A DNA stretch of 64,000 nt from assembly GCA_002360945.1 (NCBI GenBank), contig DERO01000003.1, forward strand, positions 202,785-266,784, given 5' to 3'. Under the pieces are notes generated by a model that was not told the DNA's origin, did not search any database, and saw only the letters and a list, made by a program, of their open reading frames with translations. The stretch is from Leclercia adecarboxylata. GTDB taxonomy: Bacteria > Pseudomonadota > Gammaproteobacteria > Enterobacterales > Enterobacteriaceae. A program made the position numbers and the translations under genes. Shown piece by piece: positions 30,453 through 40,474 of the stretch; position 1 is the first letter of the stretch; every line of letters begins with the position of its first letter.

Positions 30453-30534
30453 GTTGGGGTTTTGCCGCAAATCTGCCAACCCGGTGTGCTACCACCGCAA
30501 GGCAACAAAATAACCGCTTTAGGGCGGTTTTTTT
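30453..30534 (+). ncRNA. candidate C4-type phage antisense RNA (relic)
   Basis: Three consecutive hairpins: GTTGG/CCAAC (30453-30480, loop containing TTTGCCGCAAATC), CGGTG/CACCG (30482-30497) and the terminator AACCGC-TTTAGG-GCGGTT with a T-run (30512-30534). This order and the linker CAAGGCAACAAAAT resemble the C4 antisense RNA family of phages P1/P7 and the P4 immunity RNA. It is recalled from knowledge of that family, not confirmed by search. No integrase or phage gene is nearby, so it would be a relic. Confidence 0.5.
30512..30534 (+). terminator. Rho-independent terminator upstream of acnB
   Basis: AACCGC, loop TTTAGG, GCGGTT and a T-run. No protein gene precedes it on this strand, which implies an untranslated transcript ends here. 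Confidence 0.8.
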
Positions 30535-30746
30535 GTGTCCAAAATTCTTCCCGCCTCGCCGCTACACCATGCTTAACGATTCAGCAAACAATTTAATGTT
30601 GCTTTTTTGTAAACGGATTAACACTGTGTGAAAATCCTGCTATGCTGCCCGACGCGGTATCGGGCATTTACCCTACAAACTGCTGTCTCACAGGAGCGTG
30701 AAGAGAACGCCGGCCGCATATGACAATGAGAGCGAGGAGAACCGTC

Positions 30747-33344
30747 GTGCTAGAAGAATACCGTAAGCACGTAGCAGAACGTGCCGCCGAGGGGATTGTA
30801 CCGAAACCCTTAGATGCTACCCAGATGGCTGGGCTCGTCGAGCTGCTGAAGAATCCGCCTGCAGGCGAAGAAGAATTCCTGTTAGATCTGTTGATCAACC
30901 GTGTACCGCCAGGCGTCGATGAAGCCGCCTACGTCAAAGCCGGTTTCCTTGCTGCGATTGCCAAAGGCGACGCAACCTCCCCACTGGTTACCCCTGAAAA
31001 AGCGATTGAACTGCTCGGCACCATGCAGGGTGGTTATAACATTCATCCGCTGATTGATGCGCTGGATAGCAGCACGCTGGCACCGATTGCCGCCAAAGCC
31101 CTGTCCCATACGCTGCTGATGTTCGATAACTTCTACGACGTAGAAGAGAAAGCGAAAGCGGGCAACAGCTACGCGAAGCAGGTCATGCAGTCCTGGGCCG
31201 ATGCCGAATGGTTCCTGAGCCGCCCTGCGCTGGCGGAAAAAATGACCGTCACCGTCTTCAAGGTGACTGGCGAAACCAACACCGATGACCTCTCTCCGGC
31301 ACCGGATGCCTGGTCACGTCCGGATATCCCGCTGCACGCCCTTGCGATGCTGAAAAACGCCCGTGAAGGTATTGAGCCGGATCAGCCGGGTGCTGTCGGT
31401 CCGATCAAACAGATCGAAGCCCTGCAGCAGAAAGGTTTCCCGCTGGCCTACGTTGGTGACGTGGTCGGTACCGGCTCTTCCCGTAAATCCGCGACCAACT
31501 CCGTGCTGTGGTTTATGGGCGATGATATCCCTCACGTGCCGAACAAGCGCGGTGGTGGCCTGTGCCTCGGCGGCAAAATTGCCCCTATCTTCTTCAACAC
31601 CATGGAAGATGCTGGCGCACTGCCAATTGAAGTGGACGTGAATAACCTGAACATGGGCGACGTGATCGACGTGTACCCGTTCAAAGGCGAAGTGCGTAAC
31701 CACGAAACCAACGAACTGCTGGCCAGTTTCGAGCTGAAAACCGACGTGCTGATCGACGAAGTGCGTGCCGGTGGCCGTATCCCGCTGATCATCGGCCGTG
31801 GCCTGACCACCAAAGCGCGTGAAGCGCTGGGTCTGCCGCATAGCGACGTATTCCGTCAGGCGAAAGACGTGGCGGAAAGCAACCGTGGTTACTCTCTGGC
31901 GCAGAAGATGGTGGGTCGCGCGTGCGGCGTAGCCGGTATCCGTCCGGGTGCCTACTGCGAGCCGAAGATGACCTCCGTGGGTTCTCAGGACACCACCGGT
32001 CCAATGACCCGTGACGAACTGAAAGACCTGGCGTGCCTGGGCTTCTCGTCAGACCTGGTAATGCAGTCCTTCTGCCACACCGCGGCCTATCCGAAGCCGG
32101 TTGACGTCACCACCCACCACACGCTGCCGGACTTCATCATGAACCGCGGCGGTGTCTCCCTGCGTCCGGGCGATGGCGTAATCCACTCCTGGCTGAACCG
32201 CATGCTGCTGCCGGATACCGTCGGTACCGGTGGTGACTCCCATACCCGTTTCCCGATTGGGATCTCCTTCCCGGCGGGCTCCGGCCTGGTGGCCTTTGCC
32301 GCTGCGACGGGCGTAATGCCGCTGGACATGCCGGAATCCGTTCTGGTGCGTTTCAAAGGCAAAATGCAGCCGGGCATCACCCTGCGTGACCTGGTGCATG
32401 CGATCCCGCTGTACGCGATCAAACAGGGCCTGCTGACCGTTGAGAAGAAAGGTAAGAAGAACATCTTCTCTGGCCGCATCCTCGAGATCGAAGGTCTGCC
32501 GGATCTGAAAGTGGAGCAGGCGTTCGAACTGACCGATGCCTCCGCTGAGCGTTCCGCTGCGGGCTGTACCATCAAGCTGAACCAGGCGCCGATCGAAGAG
32601 TACCTGACCTCCAACATCGTGCTGCTGAAGTGGATGATTGCCGAAGGCTACGGCGACCGTCGTACCCTGGAGCGTCGTATTCAGGGCATGGAGAAATGGC
32701 TGGCGGATCCACAGCTGCTGGAAGCCGATGCTGACGCGGAATACGCGGCAGTGATCGACATCGATCTGGCCGACATCAAAGAGCCAATCCTGTGTGCGCC
32801 GAACGATCCGGACGACGCGCGCCTGCTCTCTGACGTACAGGGCGACAAGATTGACGAAGTGTTCATCGGCTCCTGCATGACCAACATCGGTCACTTCCGT
32901 GCTGCCGGTAAGCTGCTGGATACCCACAAAGGCCAGCTGCCAACCCGTCTGTGGGTGGCACCGCCAACCCGTATGGACGCGGCACAGTTGACCGAAGAGG
33001 GTTACTACAGCGTGTTCGGTAAGAGCGGGGCGCGTATCGAAATCCCTGGCTGTTCCCTGTGTATGGGTAACCAGGCGCGCGTGGCTGACGGTGCGACCGT
33101 GGTCTCCACCTCAACCCGTAACTTCCCGAACCGTTTAGGTACTGGTGCTAACGTCTACCTGGCCTCTGCGGAGCTGGCGGCGGTTGCGGCGCTGATTGGC
33201 AAACTGCCAACGCCGGAAGAGTACCAGACCTTCGTGGCGCAGGTAGATAAGACGGCGGTGGATACCTATCGCTATCTGAACTTCGACCAGCTGTCTCAGT
33301 ACACCGAGAAGGCTGACGGGGTTATCTTCCAGACGGCAGTGTAA
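30747..33344 (+). CDS. acnB: aconitate hydratase B AcnB
   Basis: Main TCA-cycle aconitase, interconverting citrate and isocitrate, and 2-methylaconitate hydratase. Starting at GTG 30747 gives [17 protein letters not shown] and 865 residues, exactly the E. coli length, with AGGAG six to ten bases upstream; the in-frame start at 30720 would add nine unrelated residues. The [4Fe-4S] ligands are Cys710 (GSCMTNIGH) and Cys769/Cys772 (GCSLCMGN). Monocistronic, behind the unusual intergenic region. Confidence 0.98.
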   Translation: MLEEYRKHVAERAAEGIVPKPLDATQMAGLVELLKNPPAGEEEFLLDLLINRVPPGVDEAAYVKAGFLAAIAKGDATSPLVTPEKAIELLGTMQGGYNIHPLIDALDSSTLAPIAAKALSHTLLMFDNFYDVEEKAKAGNSYAKQVMQSWADAEWFLSRPALAEKMTVTVFKVTGETNTDDLSPAPDAWSRPDIPLHALAMLKNAREGIEPDQPGAVGPIKQIEALQQKGFPLAYVGDVVGTGSSRKSATNSVLWFMGDDIPHVPNKRGGGLCLGGKIAPIFFNTMEDAGALPIEVDVNNLNMGDVIDVYPFKGEVRNHETNELLASFELKTDVLIDEVRAGGRIPLIIGRGLTTKAREALGLPHSDVFRQAKDVAESNRGYSLAQKMVGRACGVAGIRPGAYCEPKMTSVGSQDTTGPMTRDELKDLACLGFSSDLVMQSFCHTAAYPKPVDVTTHHTLPDFIMNRGGVSLRPGDGVIHSWLNRMLLPDTVGTGGDSHTRFPIGISFPAGSGLVAFAAATGVMPLDMPESVLVRFKGKMQPGITLRDLVHAIPLYAIKQGLLTVEKKGKKNIFSGRILEIEGLPDLKVEQAFELTDASAERSAAGCTIKLNQAPIEEYLTSNIVLLKWMIAEGYGDRRTLERRIQGMEKWLADPQLLEADADAEYAAVIDIDLADIKEPILCAPNDPDDARLLSDVQGDKIDEVFIGSCMTNIGHFRAAGKLLDTHKGQLPTRLWVAPPTRMDAAQLTEEGYYSVFGKSGARIEIPGCSLCMGNQARVADGATVVSTSTRNFPNRLGTGANVYLASAELAAVAALIGKLPTPEEYQTFVAQVDKTAVDTYRYLNFDQLSQYTEKADGVIFQTAV

Positions 33345-33352
33345 ATGCTACC

Positions 33353-33440
33353 CTCTCCCGTGGGAGAGGGGCAGGGGGTGAGGGCACCAGACCGCACCTG
33401 ACCCATCGCCCGGTGGCGCTACGCTTACCGGGCCTACAAG
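33353..33440. repeat. composite REP-type repeat after acnB
   Basis: Contains a palindromic CCCTCTCCC/GGGAGAGGG unit running into GGGGGTGAGGGCACCA, then a REP palindrome CCCGGTGGCGCTACGCTTAC followed by CGGGCCTACAA. Same modules as at 37751, 41020, 54954 and 63899, here in the opposite relative orientation. Confidence 0.85.
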
Positions 33441-33467
33441 CCCATCGCAACCGCGGTGGGCTTTTTT
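33439..33467 (+). terminator. terminator after acnB
   Basis: AGCCCA pairs with TGGGCT around a 12-base loop and is followed by T6. It uses the end of the REP element as its left arm. Confidence 0.7.
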
Positions 33468-33551
33468 ATTTTCATTCCTTCCACGCGTTCCGCTTTTTTT
33501 CTTCCTCCGGGCTGCGATAATTACTGCAAGGGCTTTGCAGAGGAAAATACT

Positions 33552-33914
33552 ATGGATTACGAATTTCTGCGTGATATCACCGGCGTGGTGAAAGTGCGTA
33601 TGTCGATGGGCCACGAAGTGGTCGGTCACTGGTTCAATGAGGAAGTGAAAGAGAACCTGAGCCTGCTTGATGAAGTAGAACAGGCTGCGCGCACGGTAAA
33701 AGGCAGTGAACGATCCTGGCAACGCACCGGGCATGAATACACATTGTGGATGGATGGCGAAGAGGTAATGGTTCGCGCCAACCAGCTGGAGTTTTCTGGT
33801 GACGAGATGGAAGAGGGGATGAACTACTACGATGAAGAAAGCCTGTCGCTGTGCGGCGTCGAGGACTTCCTTCAGGTGGTGGCGGCCTACCGCGATTTCA
33901 TGAAACAGAAGTAA
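33552..33914 (+). CDS. yacL: YacL family (UPF0231) protein
   Basis: Small acidic cytosolic protein of unknown function, conserved in enterobacteria. The start at ATG 33552 gives [20 protein letters not shown] and 120 residues, as in E. coli; longer upstream reading is not homologous. Conserved blocks include [17 protein letters not shown] and [20 protein letters not shown]. Convergent with speD. Confidence 0.93.
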   Translation: MDYEFLRDITGVVKVRMSMGHEVVGHWFNEEVKENLSLLDEVEQAARTVKGSERSWQRTGHEYTLWMDGEEVMVRANQLEFSGDEMEEGMNYYDEESLSLCGVEDFLQVVAAYRDFMKQK

Positions 33915-33944
33915 TATCGGGAGCGTCCCTGCTCCGTACGCATC

Positions 33945-34739
33945 CTATACGGCCGGAATGTTGCGGCCGTAGTAAATTTCGCGCATCTCTTTCCACAGCA
34001 GGTCAGTAATGACCTTGCGCTCGTCTTCGCTTAGATCTTCCGGCCGGGTATGGAACATGTAGTGCTTAAGGTCGAACTCCTTCAGCAGCATCTTGGTATG
34101 GAAGATATTTTCCTGATAGACGTTCACATCCACCATGTCATACAGCGATTTCATATCGTCGGACATGAAGTTCTGAATCGAGTTAATTTCATGATCGATA
34201 AAGTGCTTCATGCCGTTGATATCACGGGTAAAGCCGCGCACGCGGTAATCGATGGTCACGATATCGGACTCAAGTTGATGAATTAAGTAATTCAGCGCGT
34301 TGAGGGGCGAAATCACACCGCAGGTCGACACTTCAATATCGGCGCGGAAGGTACACAGCCCGCCTTCCGGGTGACTCTCCGGATAGGTATGCACGCAGAT
34401 GTGGCTCTTATCGAGATGGGCCACCACCGCTTCCGGCAGCGGGCCGGGGCGCTCGGTGTGGTCGATAAGCGTGGGATCAACCGGCTCTTCGCTGACCAGA
34501 ATGGTGACGCTGGCACCCTGGGGTTCATAATCCTGACGGGCGATATTCAGGATGTTGGCGCCGATAATAGAGCAGGTTTCTGACAGGATCTCGGTCAGTC
34601 GGTTGGCGTTATAGAGTTCATCGATATAGGCGATATAACCATCGCGCTCTTCCGCCGTTTTCACATAGCAGATATCGTAAATACAAAAACTCAGGCTTTT
34701 GGTCAGGTTGTTAAAGCCATGCAGTTTCAGCTTTTTCAA
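33945..34739 (-). CDS. speD: S-adenosylmethionine decarboxylase proenzyme SpeD
   Basis: Pyruvoyl enzyme that makes decarboxylated SAM for spermidine synthesis. Self-cleavage at Lys111-Ser112 in [14 protein letters not shown] creates the pyruvoyl group. TTG 34739 gives [11 protein letters not shown] and 264 residues, as in E. coli, where TTG is also used, with GGGGG eight bases upstream. A GTG at 34748, three codons earlier, overlaps the speE stop and is the alternative. Operon speE-speD. Confidence 0.95.
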   Translation of the reverse strand: MKKLKLHGFNNLTKSLSFCIYDICYVKTAEERDGYIAYIDELYNANRLTEILSETCSIIGANILNIARQDYEPQGASVTILVSEEPVDPTLIDHTERPGPLPEAVVAHLDKSHICVHTYPESHPEGGLCTFRADIEVSTCGVISPLNALNYLIHQLESDIVTIDYRVRGFTRDINGMKHFIDHEINSIQNFMSDDMKSLYDMVDVNVYQENIFHTKMLLKEFDLKHYMFHTRPEDLSEDERKVITDLLWKEMREIYYGRNIPAV

Positions 34740-34744
34740 TTCAT

Positions 34745-35602
34745 TCACCCCCTCAGAGCATCCTGCAAATATTGCGGTAAGGCAAAGGCTGCGGTATGGA
34801 CGGCCGGATTGTAATAACGGCAGGTTAAGTTTGCGTGCTGGAAGCGCGCCTGAATGATGCCGGTAGAGAGATGGCGCAGGGCTTCATTATCCGTCGCCCA
34901 GGCGAAGGTCATCACGCCGCCGTAGTAGGTCGGGATCGCCGCCTGGTAGAAGCTGACGTCGCTGAAGTAATGGCTCAGCTTACGGTGGCTGTCGAGGGCC
35001 TCATCCTGCTGCAGGAAGCAGACGCCGTTCTGGGCGACGAAGACCCCGCCAGGGTTCAGGCAGCGTTTGCAGCCTTCATAGAACGCCGAGGTAAACAGAC
35101 TTTCGCCAGGCCCAATCGGATCGGTGCAATCGGAGATGATCGCATCGAAGGTCTGCGTTGTCTGGTTAACAAAATTGACGCCGTCGTCGATCACCAACGT
35201 GAAACGCGGATCGTCGTAGCTTCCGGCATTGTGATTGGGCAGATACTGGCGGCAGAAGGAGACCACGCCGGCGTCGATCTCTACCATGGTGATGCTTTCA
35301 ATGGTTTTGTGGCGGGACACTTCACGCAGCATGGCACCGTCGCCGCCGCCGATGATCAACACATGTTTCGCATTGCCGTGGGCCAGCAGCGGAACGTGGG
35401 TCATCATCTCGTGATAAATGAATTCATCACGTTCGGTGGTTTGCACCACACCATCCAGCGCCATCACCCGGCCAAAAGCCGCGTTTTCGAAAATGATCAG
35501 ATCCTGATGATCGGTTTTCTCATGATAGAGCACGTTATCAATGGCAAAGTACTGTCCAAACTGGTCATGCAGCGTTTCATGCCACATTTTCTTTTCGGCC
35601 AT
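34745..35602 (-). CDS. speE: spermidine synthase SpeE
   Basis: Transfers aminopropyl from decarboxylated SAM to putrescine. Rossmann motif [14 protein letters not shown] near residue 80, active-site Asp in [14 protein letters not shown], and [15 protein letters not shown] are present. 285 residues; the E. coli protein is 288 with a slightly different tail. The final codons and stop overlap the beginning of the speD leader, ensuring coupled synthesis. Confidence 0.98.
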   Translation of the reverse strand: MAEKKMWHETLHDQFGQYFAIDNVLYHEKTDHQDLIIFENAAFGRVMALDGVVQTTERDEFIYHEMMTHVPLLAHGNAKHVLIIGGGDGAMLREVSRHKTIESITMVEIDAGVVSFCRQYLPNHNAGSYDDPRFTLVIDDGVNFVNQTTQTFDAIISDCTDPIGPGESLFTSAFYEGCKRCLNPGGVFVAQNGVCFLQQDEALDSHRKLSHYFSDVSFYQAAIPTYYGGVMTFAWATDNEALRHLSTGIIQARFQHANLTCRYYNPAVHTAAFALPQYLQDALRG

Positions 35603-35660
35603 GGGATGATACCTCCTTTGTTAACACCCGGTTAAAACGGGCGAAACATCATAGCTAACA

Positions 35661-35682
35661 ATGACCGTGGTTGCACGGTCAT
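35661..35682 (-). terminator. hairpin downstream of yacC
   Basis: ATGACCGTG, loop, CACGGTCAT: a perfect 9-bp stem between yacC and speE, 31 bases after the yacC stop. The T-run on the minus strand is weak (TGTTAG). Confidence 0.5.
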
Positions 35683-35712
35683 CCATTCAGCAAAAGGGCA
35701 TCGGGAGGAGAG

Positions 35713-36060
35713 TTACTTAACGTAGGCAAGCAGACTCAGCGAATCGCGAGCCAGGGCTTTACATTTTTTTGCCGTGGGAATGCCGATGCCGCTGAGATCG
35801 CGGTAGCTGTCTTCACCGAGGGTTTTCATATCGAAGCTGTCGTAGTTGCTCAGGTCCCACTGGTTCTGTTGAGCAAAGAAGACCAGCGCACGACGAATCT
35901 GACCGTTAGGTAAATTCTGGTAGCCACAGTCGTTTTTCAGGAATACAAACACCGCCGTTAAATCCGCCATATCTTCGGCTTCATTTTCACTCAGCGCATA
36001 GCTGTTTGCGCAACTAATCATCAGGGTGCTGAACAGGATTGTTCGGAAAAACGTCTTCAT
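35713..36060 (-). CDS. yacC: YacC, small exported protein (PulS/OutS pilotin-like)
   Basis: Secreted protein of 115 residues with a clear signal peptide ([10 protein letters not shown] to CANSYA). Two Cys residues (NDCGYQN and KKCKAL) probably form a disulphide. The family is classed with PulS/OutS secretin pilotins, but no secretin target is encoded here. The start at 36060 is chosen by homology; the frame stays open upstream for 89 codons that overlap the cueO promoter and are unlikely to be coding. Divergent from cueO. Confidence 0.92.
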   Translation of the reverse strand: MKTFFRTILFSTLMISCANSYALSENEAEDMADLTAVFVFLKNDCGYQNLPNGQIRRALVFFAQQNQWDLSNYDSFDMKTLGEDSYRDLSGIGIPTAKKCKALARDSLSLLAYVK

Positions 36061-36140
36061 TGCTTCTACCAATACGTCACGGAAATTCAACGTTAGCACA
36101 CTTCCCGCCGGTGCGACGATCTTTATTATCTCTGCTTTTC

Positions 36141-36171
36141 TTGACCTTCCGGCAAGGGGAGGGTTTATGCT
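36141..36171 (+). promoter_or_regulatory. CueR-type promoter of cueO (19-bp spacer)
   Basis: -35 TTGACC (36141-36146) and -10 TATGCT (36166-36171) are 19 bases apart, the overlong spacer of MerR-family promoters. The spacer carries the dyad ACCTTCC...GGAGGGT typical of CueR operators, so Cu(I)-CueR should activate cueO. Confidence 0.85.
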
Positions 36172-36205
36172 CATGACATCGACTGCTGCGAATAAGGAGA
36201 TGAAC

Positions 36206-37747
36206 ATGCAACGCCGTGATTTTTTAAAATATTCCGCCGCACTGGGTGTTGCCAGTGCGCTACCACTATGGAGCCGCGCCGCTTTTGCGGCCGAGCGTCC
36301 CGTTCTGCCGATCCCCAATTTACTCACCCCCGATGCGCGTAATCAGGTGAATCTGGTGGTACAGGCGGGCAAAACCACCTTTGGGCCGCACAACGCCACC
36401 ACCTGGGGCTACAACGGCAATCTGCTGGGCCCGGCCCTGCAGCTGCGCAAGGGAAAAGCGCTGACCGTTAATATCCACAACACCCTTAATGAAGAGACCA
36501 CCGTCCACTGGCACGGTCTGGAAGTGCCGGGCGAGGTAGACGGCGGCCCGCACGGCATTATTAAACCCGGCAGCCAGCGGACGGTGACCTTTACCCCCGA
36601 GCAGCGGGCGGCAACCTGCTGGTTCCATCCTCATCAGCACGGAAAAACCGGGCATCAGGTGGCAATGGGGCTCGCCGGACTGGTACTGATTGAGGATGAT
36701 GAAAGCCGTCTGCTGCGCCTGCCGAAGCAGTGGGGCATCGACGATGTACCGGTGATCGTGCAGGACAAAAAATTCACCCCTGAGGGGCAAATTGACTATC
36801 AGCTGGATGTGATGAGCGCTGCGGTGGGCTGGTTTGGCGACACGCTGCTGACCAACGGCGCTATCTACCCGCAGCACAATGCTCCGAAAGGCTGGCTGCG
36901 CCTTCGTCTGCTCAACGGCTGTAACGCCCGCTCGCTTAACTTCGCCGCCAGCGATCAACGCCCGCTGTACGTGGTCGCCAGCGACGGGGGACTGCTGGCG
37001 GAGCCGGTGAAGGTGACCGAACTGCCGATGCTGATGGGCGAGCGTTTTGAGGTGCTGGTGGATATCAGCGACGGCAAGCCGTTTGACCTGGTGACCCTGC
37101 CGGTGAGCCAGATGGGGATGGCGGTGGCGCCGTTCGATAAGCCGCAGCCGGTGCTGCGCATTCAACCGCTGCTGGTGACCGCATCGGGCACACTGCCGGA
37201 TACGCTGGTCGACATGCCGGCTCTGCCGTCTCTGGAGGGGCTGACCCAGCGGAAGCTACAGCTGTCGATGGATCCGATGCTCGACATGATGGGCATGCAG
37301 GCCTTAATGAAGAAGTACGGTCATCAGGCCATGGCGGGGATGGGTCACGGCCAGATGGATCACGGCAAGATGGGCGGGATGGATCACAGCATGCATGGGT
37401 TCGATTTCCGTAACGGCAACCGAATTAACGGCAAAGCCTTTGATATGCACACACCGCAGTTCGCGGCTGCTAAAGGGCAGTATGAGCGTTGGACGATCTC
37501 CGGGGAAGGGGACATGATGCTGCATCCGTTCCATATTCACGGCACCCAGTTCCGCATCCTGACAGAAAACGGCAAAGCGCCAGCGGTGCATCGCGCGGGC
37601 TGGAAGGATACGGTGCGTGTGGAGGGCGGAGTGAGCGAGGTGTTAGTGAAGTTCGATCATGACGCGCCGAAAGAGTATGCCTATATGGCGCACTGCCATC
37701 TGCTGGAGCATGAAGATACGGGGATGATGTTGGGGTTCACAGTATAA
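36206..37747 (+). CDS. cueO: multicopper oxidase CueO
   Basis: Periplasmic oxidase of Cu(I), protecting against copper toxicity. Tat signal [16 protein letters not shown] is at the N-terminus. Copper ligands are in [19 protein letters not shown] and [13 protein letters not shown] (type 1, 2 and 3 sites). A Met/His-rich loop ([20 protein letters not shown]) is present, as in E. coli but different in detail. 513 residues, against 516. ATG 36206 follows AAGGAG; the upstream in-frame ATG 36200 is too close to it. Confidence 0.98.
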   Translation: MQRRDFLKYSAALGVASALPLWSRAAFAAERPVLPIPNLLTPDARNQVNLVVQAGKTTFGPHNATTWGYNGNLLGPALQLRKGKALTVNIHNTLNEETTVHWHGLEVPGEVDGGPHGIIKPGSQRTVTFTPEQRAATCWFHPHQHGKTGHQVAMGLAGLVLIEDDESRLLRLPKQWGIDDVPVIVQDKKFTPEGQIDYQLDVMSAAVGWFGDTLLTNGAIYPQHNAPKGWLRLRLLNGCNARSLNFAASDQRPLYVVASDGGLLAEPVKVTELPMLMGERFEVLVDISDGKPFDLVTLPVSQMGMAVAPFDKPQPVLRIQPLLVTASGTLPDTLVDMPALPSLEGLTQRKLQLSMDPMLDMMGMQALMKKYGHQAMAGMGHGQMDHGKMGGMDHSMHGFDFRNGNRINGKAFDMHTPQFAAAKGQYERWTISGEGDMMLHPFHIHGTQFRILTENGKAPAVHRAGWKDTVRVEGGVSEVLVKFDHDAPKEYAYMAHCHLLEHEDTGMMLGFTV

Positions 37748-37750
37748 AAA

Positions 37751-37840
37751 AGCCGGGTGGCGGCTACGCCTTACCCGGCCTACAGTTCGAGCAGGGTGCG
37801 GGTGATGCCCTCACCCTGGCCCTCTCCCACTGGGAGAGGG
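37751..37840. repeat. composite REP-type repeat after cueO
   Basis: REP palindrome AGCCGGGTGGCGGCTACGCC continuing to TTACCCGGCCTAC (37751-37784), then the second unit GATGCCCTCACCCTGG and CCCTCTCCCACTGGGAGAGG (to 37840). Lies between convergent cueO and gcd. Confidence 0.9.
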
Positions 37841-37849
37841 TACAAACAC

Positions 37850-37883
37850 TAAAAACGGCAACTTTCGTTGCCGTTTTGCTTTT
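37850..37883. terminator. bidirectional terminator between cueO and gcd
   Basis: AAAAACGGCAAC, loop TTTC, GTTGCCGTTTTGCTTTT. Nearly identical, with flanks, to the terminator at 41077-41109. It can serve both convergent genes. Confidence 0.88.
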
Positions 37884-40269
37884 ACTTCTCGTCAGGCAAT
37901 GCGTAGGCAACAATATAGTCGCCCATCTTCGTGCCAAACGAACCGTGACCCCCTGCGGAGATCACCACAAACTGCTTACCATTGGCCTCATAGGTCATTG
38001 GCGTGGCTTGTCCACCGGCAGGCAGACGGCCCTGCCACAGTTTCTCACCGTTGCTCATGTTGTATGCGCGCAGGTAGTTATCGGCAGTCGCGCCAATGAA
38101 CAGCACGTTACCGGCGGTGGAGATTGGGCCACCCAGCATCGGCATACCCATATTGAACGGCACCGGGATCGGCATCGGGAACGGCATGCTGTCCTGTGGC
38201 GTACCAATACGTTTTTTCCAGACAACCTGATTGGTTTTCAGATCCAGCGCGGAGATATAACCCCAGGCAGGCTGTTTACACGGCAGGCCAAATGGAGAGA
38301 GGAACGGGTTCAGCGTCACGCCAAACGGCACGCCGTACTGCGGCTGAATACCGGACTCAGTCCCCGTACCCTGCGCGTCTTTCGGCTGTTCCATCGGATT
38401 GCCCGGGCCGCGTGGGATCAGCTTAGAGACAAACGGCAGCGCCATCGGGTTGGCAATGGCCACCTGTCGGTTCGGATCCACGGAGATACCGCCCCATTCG
38501 AACATCCCCAGGTTACCCGGGAATACCAGCGTGCCCTGCTCGGACGGTGGCGTGAAGATGCCTTCATAGCGCATCTGGTGGAACATCACGCGGCACACCA
38601 GCTGGTCAAACATAGTGGCGCCCCACATGTCTGCCCCGCTGAGATCTTTCTTCGGACGGAAGCTCAGATCTGAGAACGGCTGGGTTTTGGTGACGTAATC
38701 GCCTTTCGCTGCGCCCTGCGGAACCGGTTTTTCCGGTGCCGGCACGACCAGCTGGCCGTTACGACGATCCAGCACGAAGATATTACCGGTTTTCGCCGGG
38801 GCGTAGATCACCGGTACGGTCTGGCCGTTAACGGTGATGTCAGCCAGCGTCGGCTGGGACGGCATATCCATATCCCACAGATCGTGGTGAACGGTCTGGT
38901 AGCTCCACGCCAGTTTCCCGGTGGTGGCGTTCAGCGCCACGACAGAACTGGCATAACGCTCCTGCTCCGGCGTGCGGTTGCCACCCCAGATATCTGGTGT
39001 CGTCACGCCCATCGGCAGGTAAACCAGGTCCAGCTTCGCGTCATAGGCGGCTGGCGCCCAGGAGTTTGGTGAGTTGAAGGTGAAGGTGTGCTCATCTGAC
39101 GGAATAGCGTTTGGATCTTTCGCACCCGGATCAAAGGCCCACAGCAGTTTACCGGTATTGACGTCAAAACCACGGATCACACCGGAGGTTTCGCGCACGG
39201 AGAAGTTATCCGTTACCGAACCGGCAATCACGATAGTTCTGTCAGTGATAATTGGCGGCGAGGTTGGCTCATACAGACCCGGCGTTTGATCCGGCATGTT
39301 GGTCTGCAGATTCAGCACACCTTTGTTGGCAAAGGTTTCGCACAGCTTGCCGGTTTCGGCGTTAATGGCAAACAGACGACCGTCGTTGACCGGCAGCATA
39401 ATGCGGCGCGGACAGTCGGCAACCACTTCCGGACTGGCGTTATCAGCGCGCGCTTCGTGGTAAGAAACGCCACGGCAGGTCACGTGCTGGAACGAGTTAT
39501 TGGTCTTCAGTTGCGGATCGAAGTGCCACTTCTCTTTACCGGTGGCCGCATCCAGCGCGAACAGACGCTGGTGAGCCGTACAGAGGTAAAGCATGTTGCC
39601 CACTTTAATCGGCGTCACTTCGTTGGTCAGTTCACCCGGATCGTTAGGTTGCTTCAGGTCGCCGGTACGGAACACCCAGGCCTCTTTCAGCTTATGCACG
39701 TTATCGGCATTAATCTGCTTCAGCGGGGAGTAGCGTTGGCCCTCCTGATTACGACCGTAGGCAGGCCAGTCGGCATCGGCTACTTCGGAGATCGGTGCGG
39801 CAGGCGTGGCGTCGGCATTCAGCGTGCCTTTCACCTCCTGCGGATCGTTAAAGCCAGCCCAGGTCAGGATCCCGCCGCTGATCAGCAGCGCCACGACCAG
39901 CGCGGTGACCGCACCGCCGGAGCGCACAAACAGACGACGCCAGACGAAGGGCAGGATCAGCCAGATACCGAAGAAGACTAGGATATCGCTGCGCGGAGTC
40001 AGAGCCCAGAAGTCGAAACCGACCTCCCAGACACCCCAGATCATCGTGGCAAGCAGCAGCGCGGCATAAAGCCACAGTGCCGATTGTTTACTGCGCCATA
40101 ACATCACGGCAACGCCCAGCATCACTACGCCAGCAATCGGGTAGTACCAGGAGCCGCCAATTGCTACCAGCCAGACGCCACCTATTAACAGGTAGAGCCC
40201 GCATAAGGCTGCGAACAGCGCTGTTAGCTTCACGAGTAACCGTGAATGTTGAACTTTTGTTTCCGCCAT
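37882..40269 (-). CDS. gcd: membrane-bound PQQ glucose dehydrogenase Gcd
   Basis: Oxidises glucose to gluconolactone in the periplasm and passes electrons to ubiquinone. Five N-terminal membrane helices span residues 1-140; the rest is an eight-bladed quinoprotein propeller, with the active-site Asp region DLWDMDMPSQPTL. 795 residues, one fewer than E. coli. PQQ biosynthesis genes are not in this window. A consensus CRP site lies upstream (40330-40345). Confidence 0.97.
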   Translation of the reverse strand: MAETKVQHSRLLVKLTALFAALCGLYLLIGGVWLVAIGGSWYYPIAGVVMLGVAVMLWRSKQSALWLYAALLLATMIWGVWEVGFDFWALTPRSDILVFFGIWLILPFVWRRLFVRSGGAVTALVVALLISGGILTWAGFNDPQEVKGTLNADATPAAPISEVADADWPAYGRNQEGQRYSPLKQINADNVHKLKEAWVFRTGDLKQPNDPGELTNEVTPIKVGNMLYLCTAHQRLFALDAATGKEKWHFDPQLKTNNSFQHVTCRGVSYHEARADNASPEVVADCPRRIMLPVNDGRLFAINAETGKLCETFANKGVLNLQTNMPDQTPGLYEPTSPPIITDRTIVIAGSVTDNFSVRETSGVIRGFDVNTGKLLWAFDPGAKDPNAIPSDEHTFTFNSPNSWAPAAYDAKLDLVYLPMGVTTPDIWGGNRTPEQERYASSVVALNATTGKLAWSYQTVHHDLWDMDMPSQPTLADITVNGQTVPVIYAPAKTGNIFVLDRRNGQLVVPAPEKPVPQGAAKGDYVTKTQPFSDLSFRPKKDLSGADMWGATMFDQLVCRVMFHQMRYEGIFTPPSEQGTLVFPGNLGMFEWGGISVDPNRQVAIANPMALPFVSKLIPRGPGNPMEQPKDAQGTGTESGIQPQYGVPFGVTLNPFLSPFGLPCKQPAWGYISALDLKTNQVVWKKRIGTPQDSMPFPMPIPVPFNMGMPMLGGPISTAGNVLFIGATADNYLRAYNMSNGEKLWQGRLPAGGQATPMTYEANGKQFVVISAGGHGSFGTKMGDYIVAYALPDEK

Positions 40270-40329
40270 AAAAAGTACTCTTTAAGTTTGTTAATTTTTT
40301 GATAGCAATTAAGTATAGGACTTAACAAG

Positions 40330-40345
40330 TGTGATCGGAATCACA
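40330..40345. promoter_or_regulatory. consensus CRP site between gcd and hpt
   Basis: TGTGATCGGAATCACA matches TGTGA-N6-TCACA at every conserved base. It lies 61 bases before the gcd start and 130 before hpt, in the divergent control region. In E. coli gcd is under cAMP-CRP control, reported as negative. Confidence 0.8.
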
Positions 40346-40474
40346 AATCTGGCTTTTATGAACAGATGCGCCAGGAGGATCTATTTGCTGGTATACTTCA
40401 GGGCTTATGTAGCGATGCCGGACGCAAAGCCATCGGCATTGAGAAATTCGTTATAAAAACATACGGTTAGTAAA

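Larger units (their letters stand above)
29857..30746. other. 890-base intergenic region upstream of acnB
   Basis: Unusually long gap for this genome segment. It holds the yacH promoter side, a possible 38-codon minus-strand ORF (30057-30173), a candidate C4-like antisense RNA with terminator (30453-30534) and the acnB 5' region. The stretch 30180-30440 has no ORF that I can support and no recognisable repeat. Confidence 0.6.

Noticed and set aside
33353..33440. Regularly spaced palindromes considered as a CRISPR array
   Set aside because: Copies are in separate intergenic gaps kilobases apart, with no short spacers and no cas genes.
35713..36327. 204-residue extended version of yacC
   Set aside because: The extra 89 codons cover the cueO promoter and start of cueO and lack the signal peptide position seen at residue 1 of the 115-residue form.
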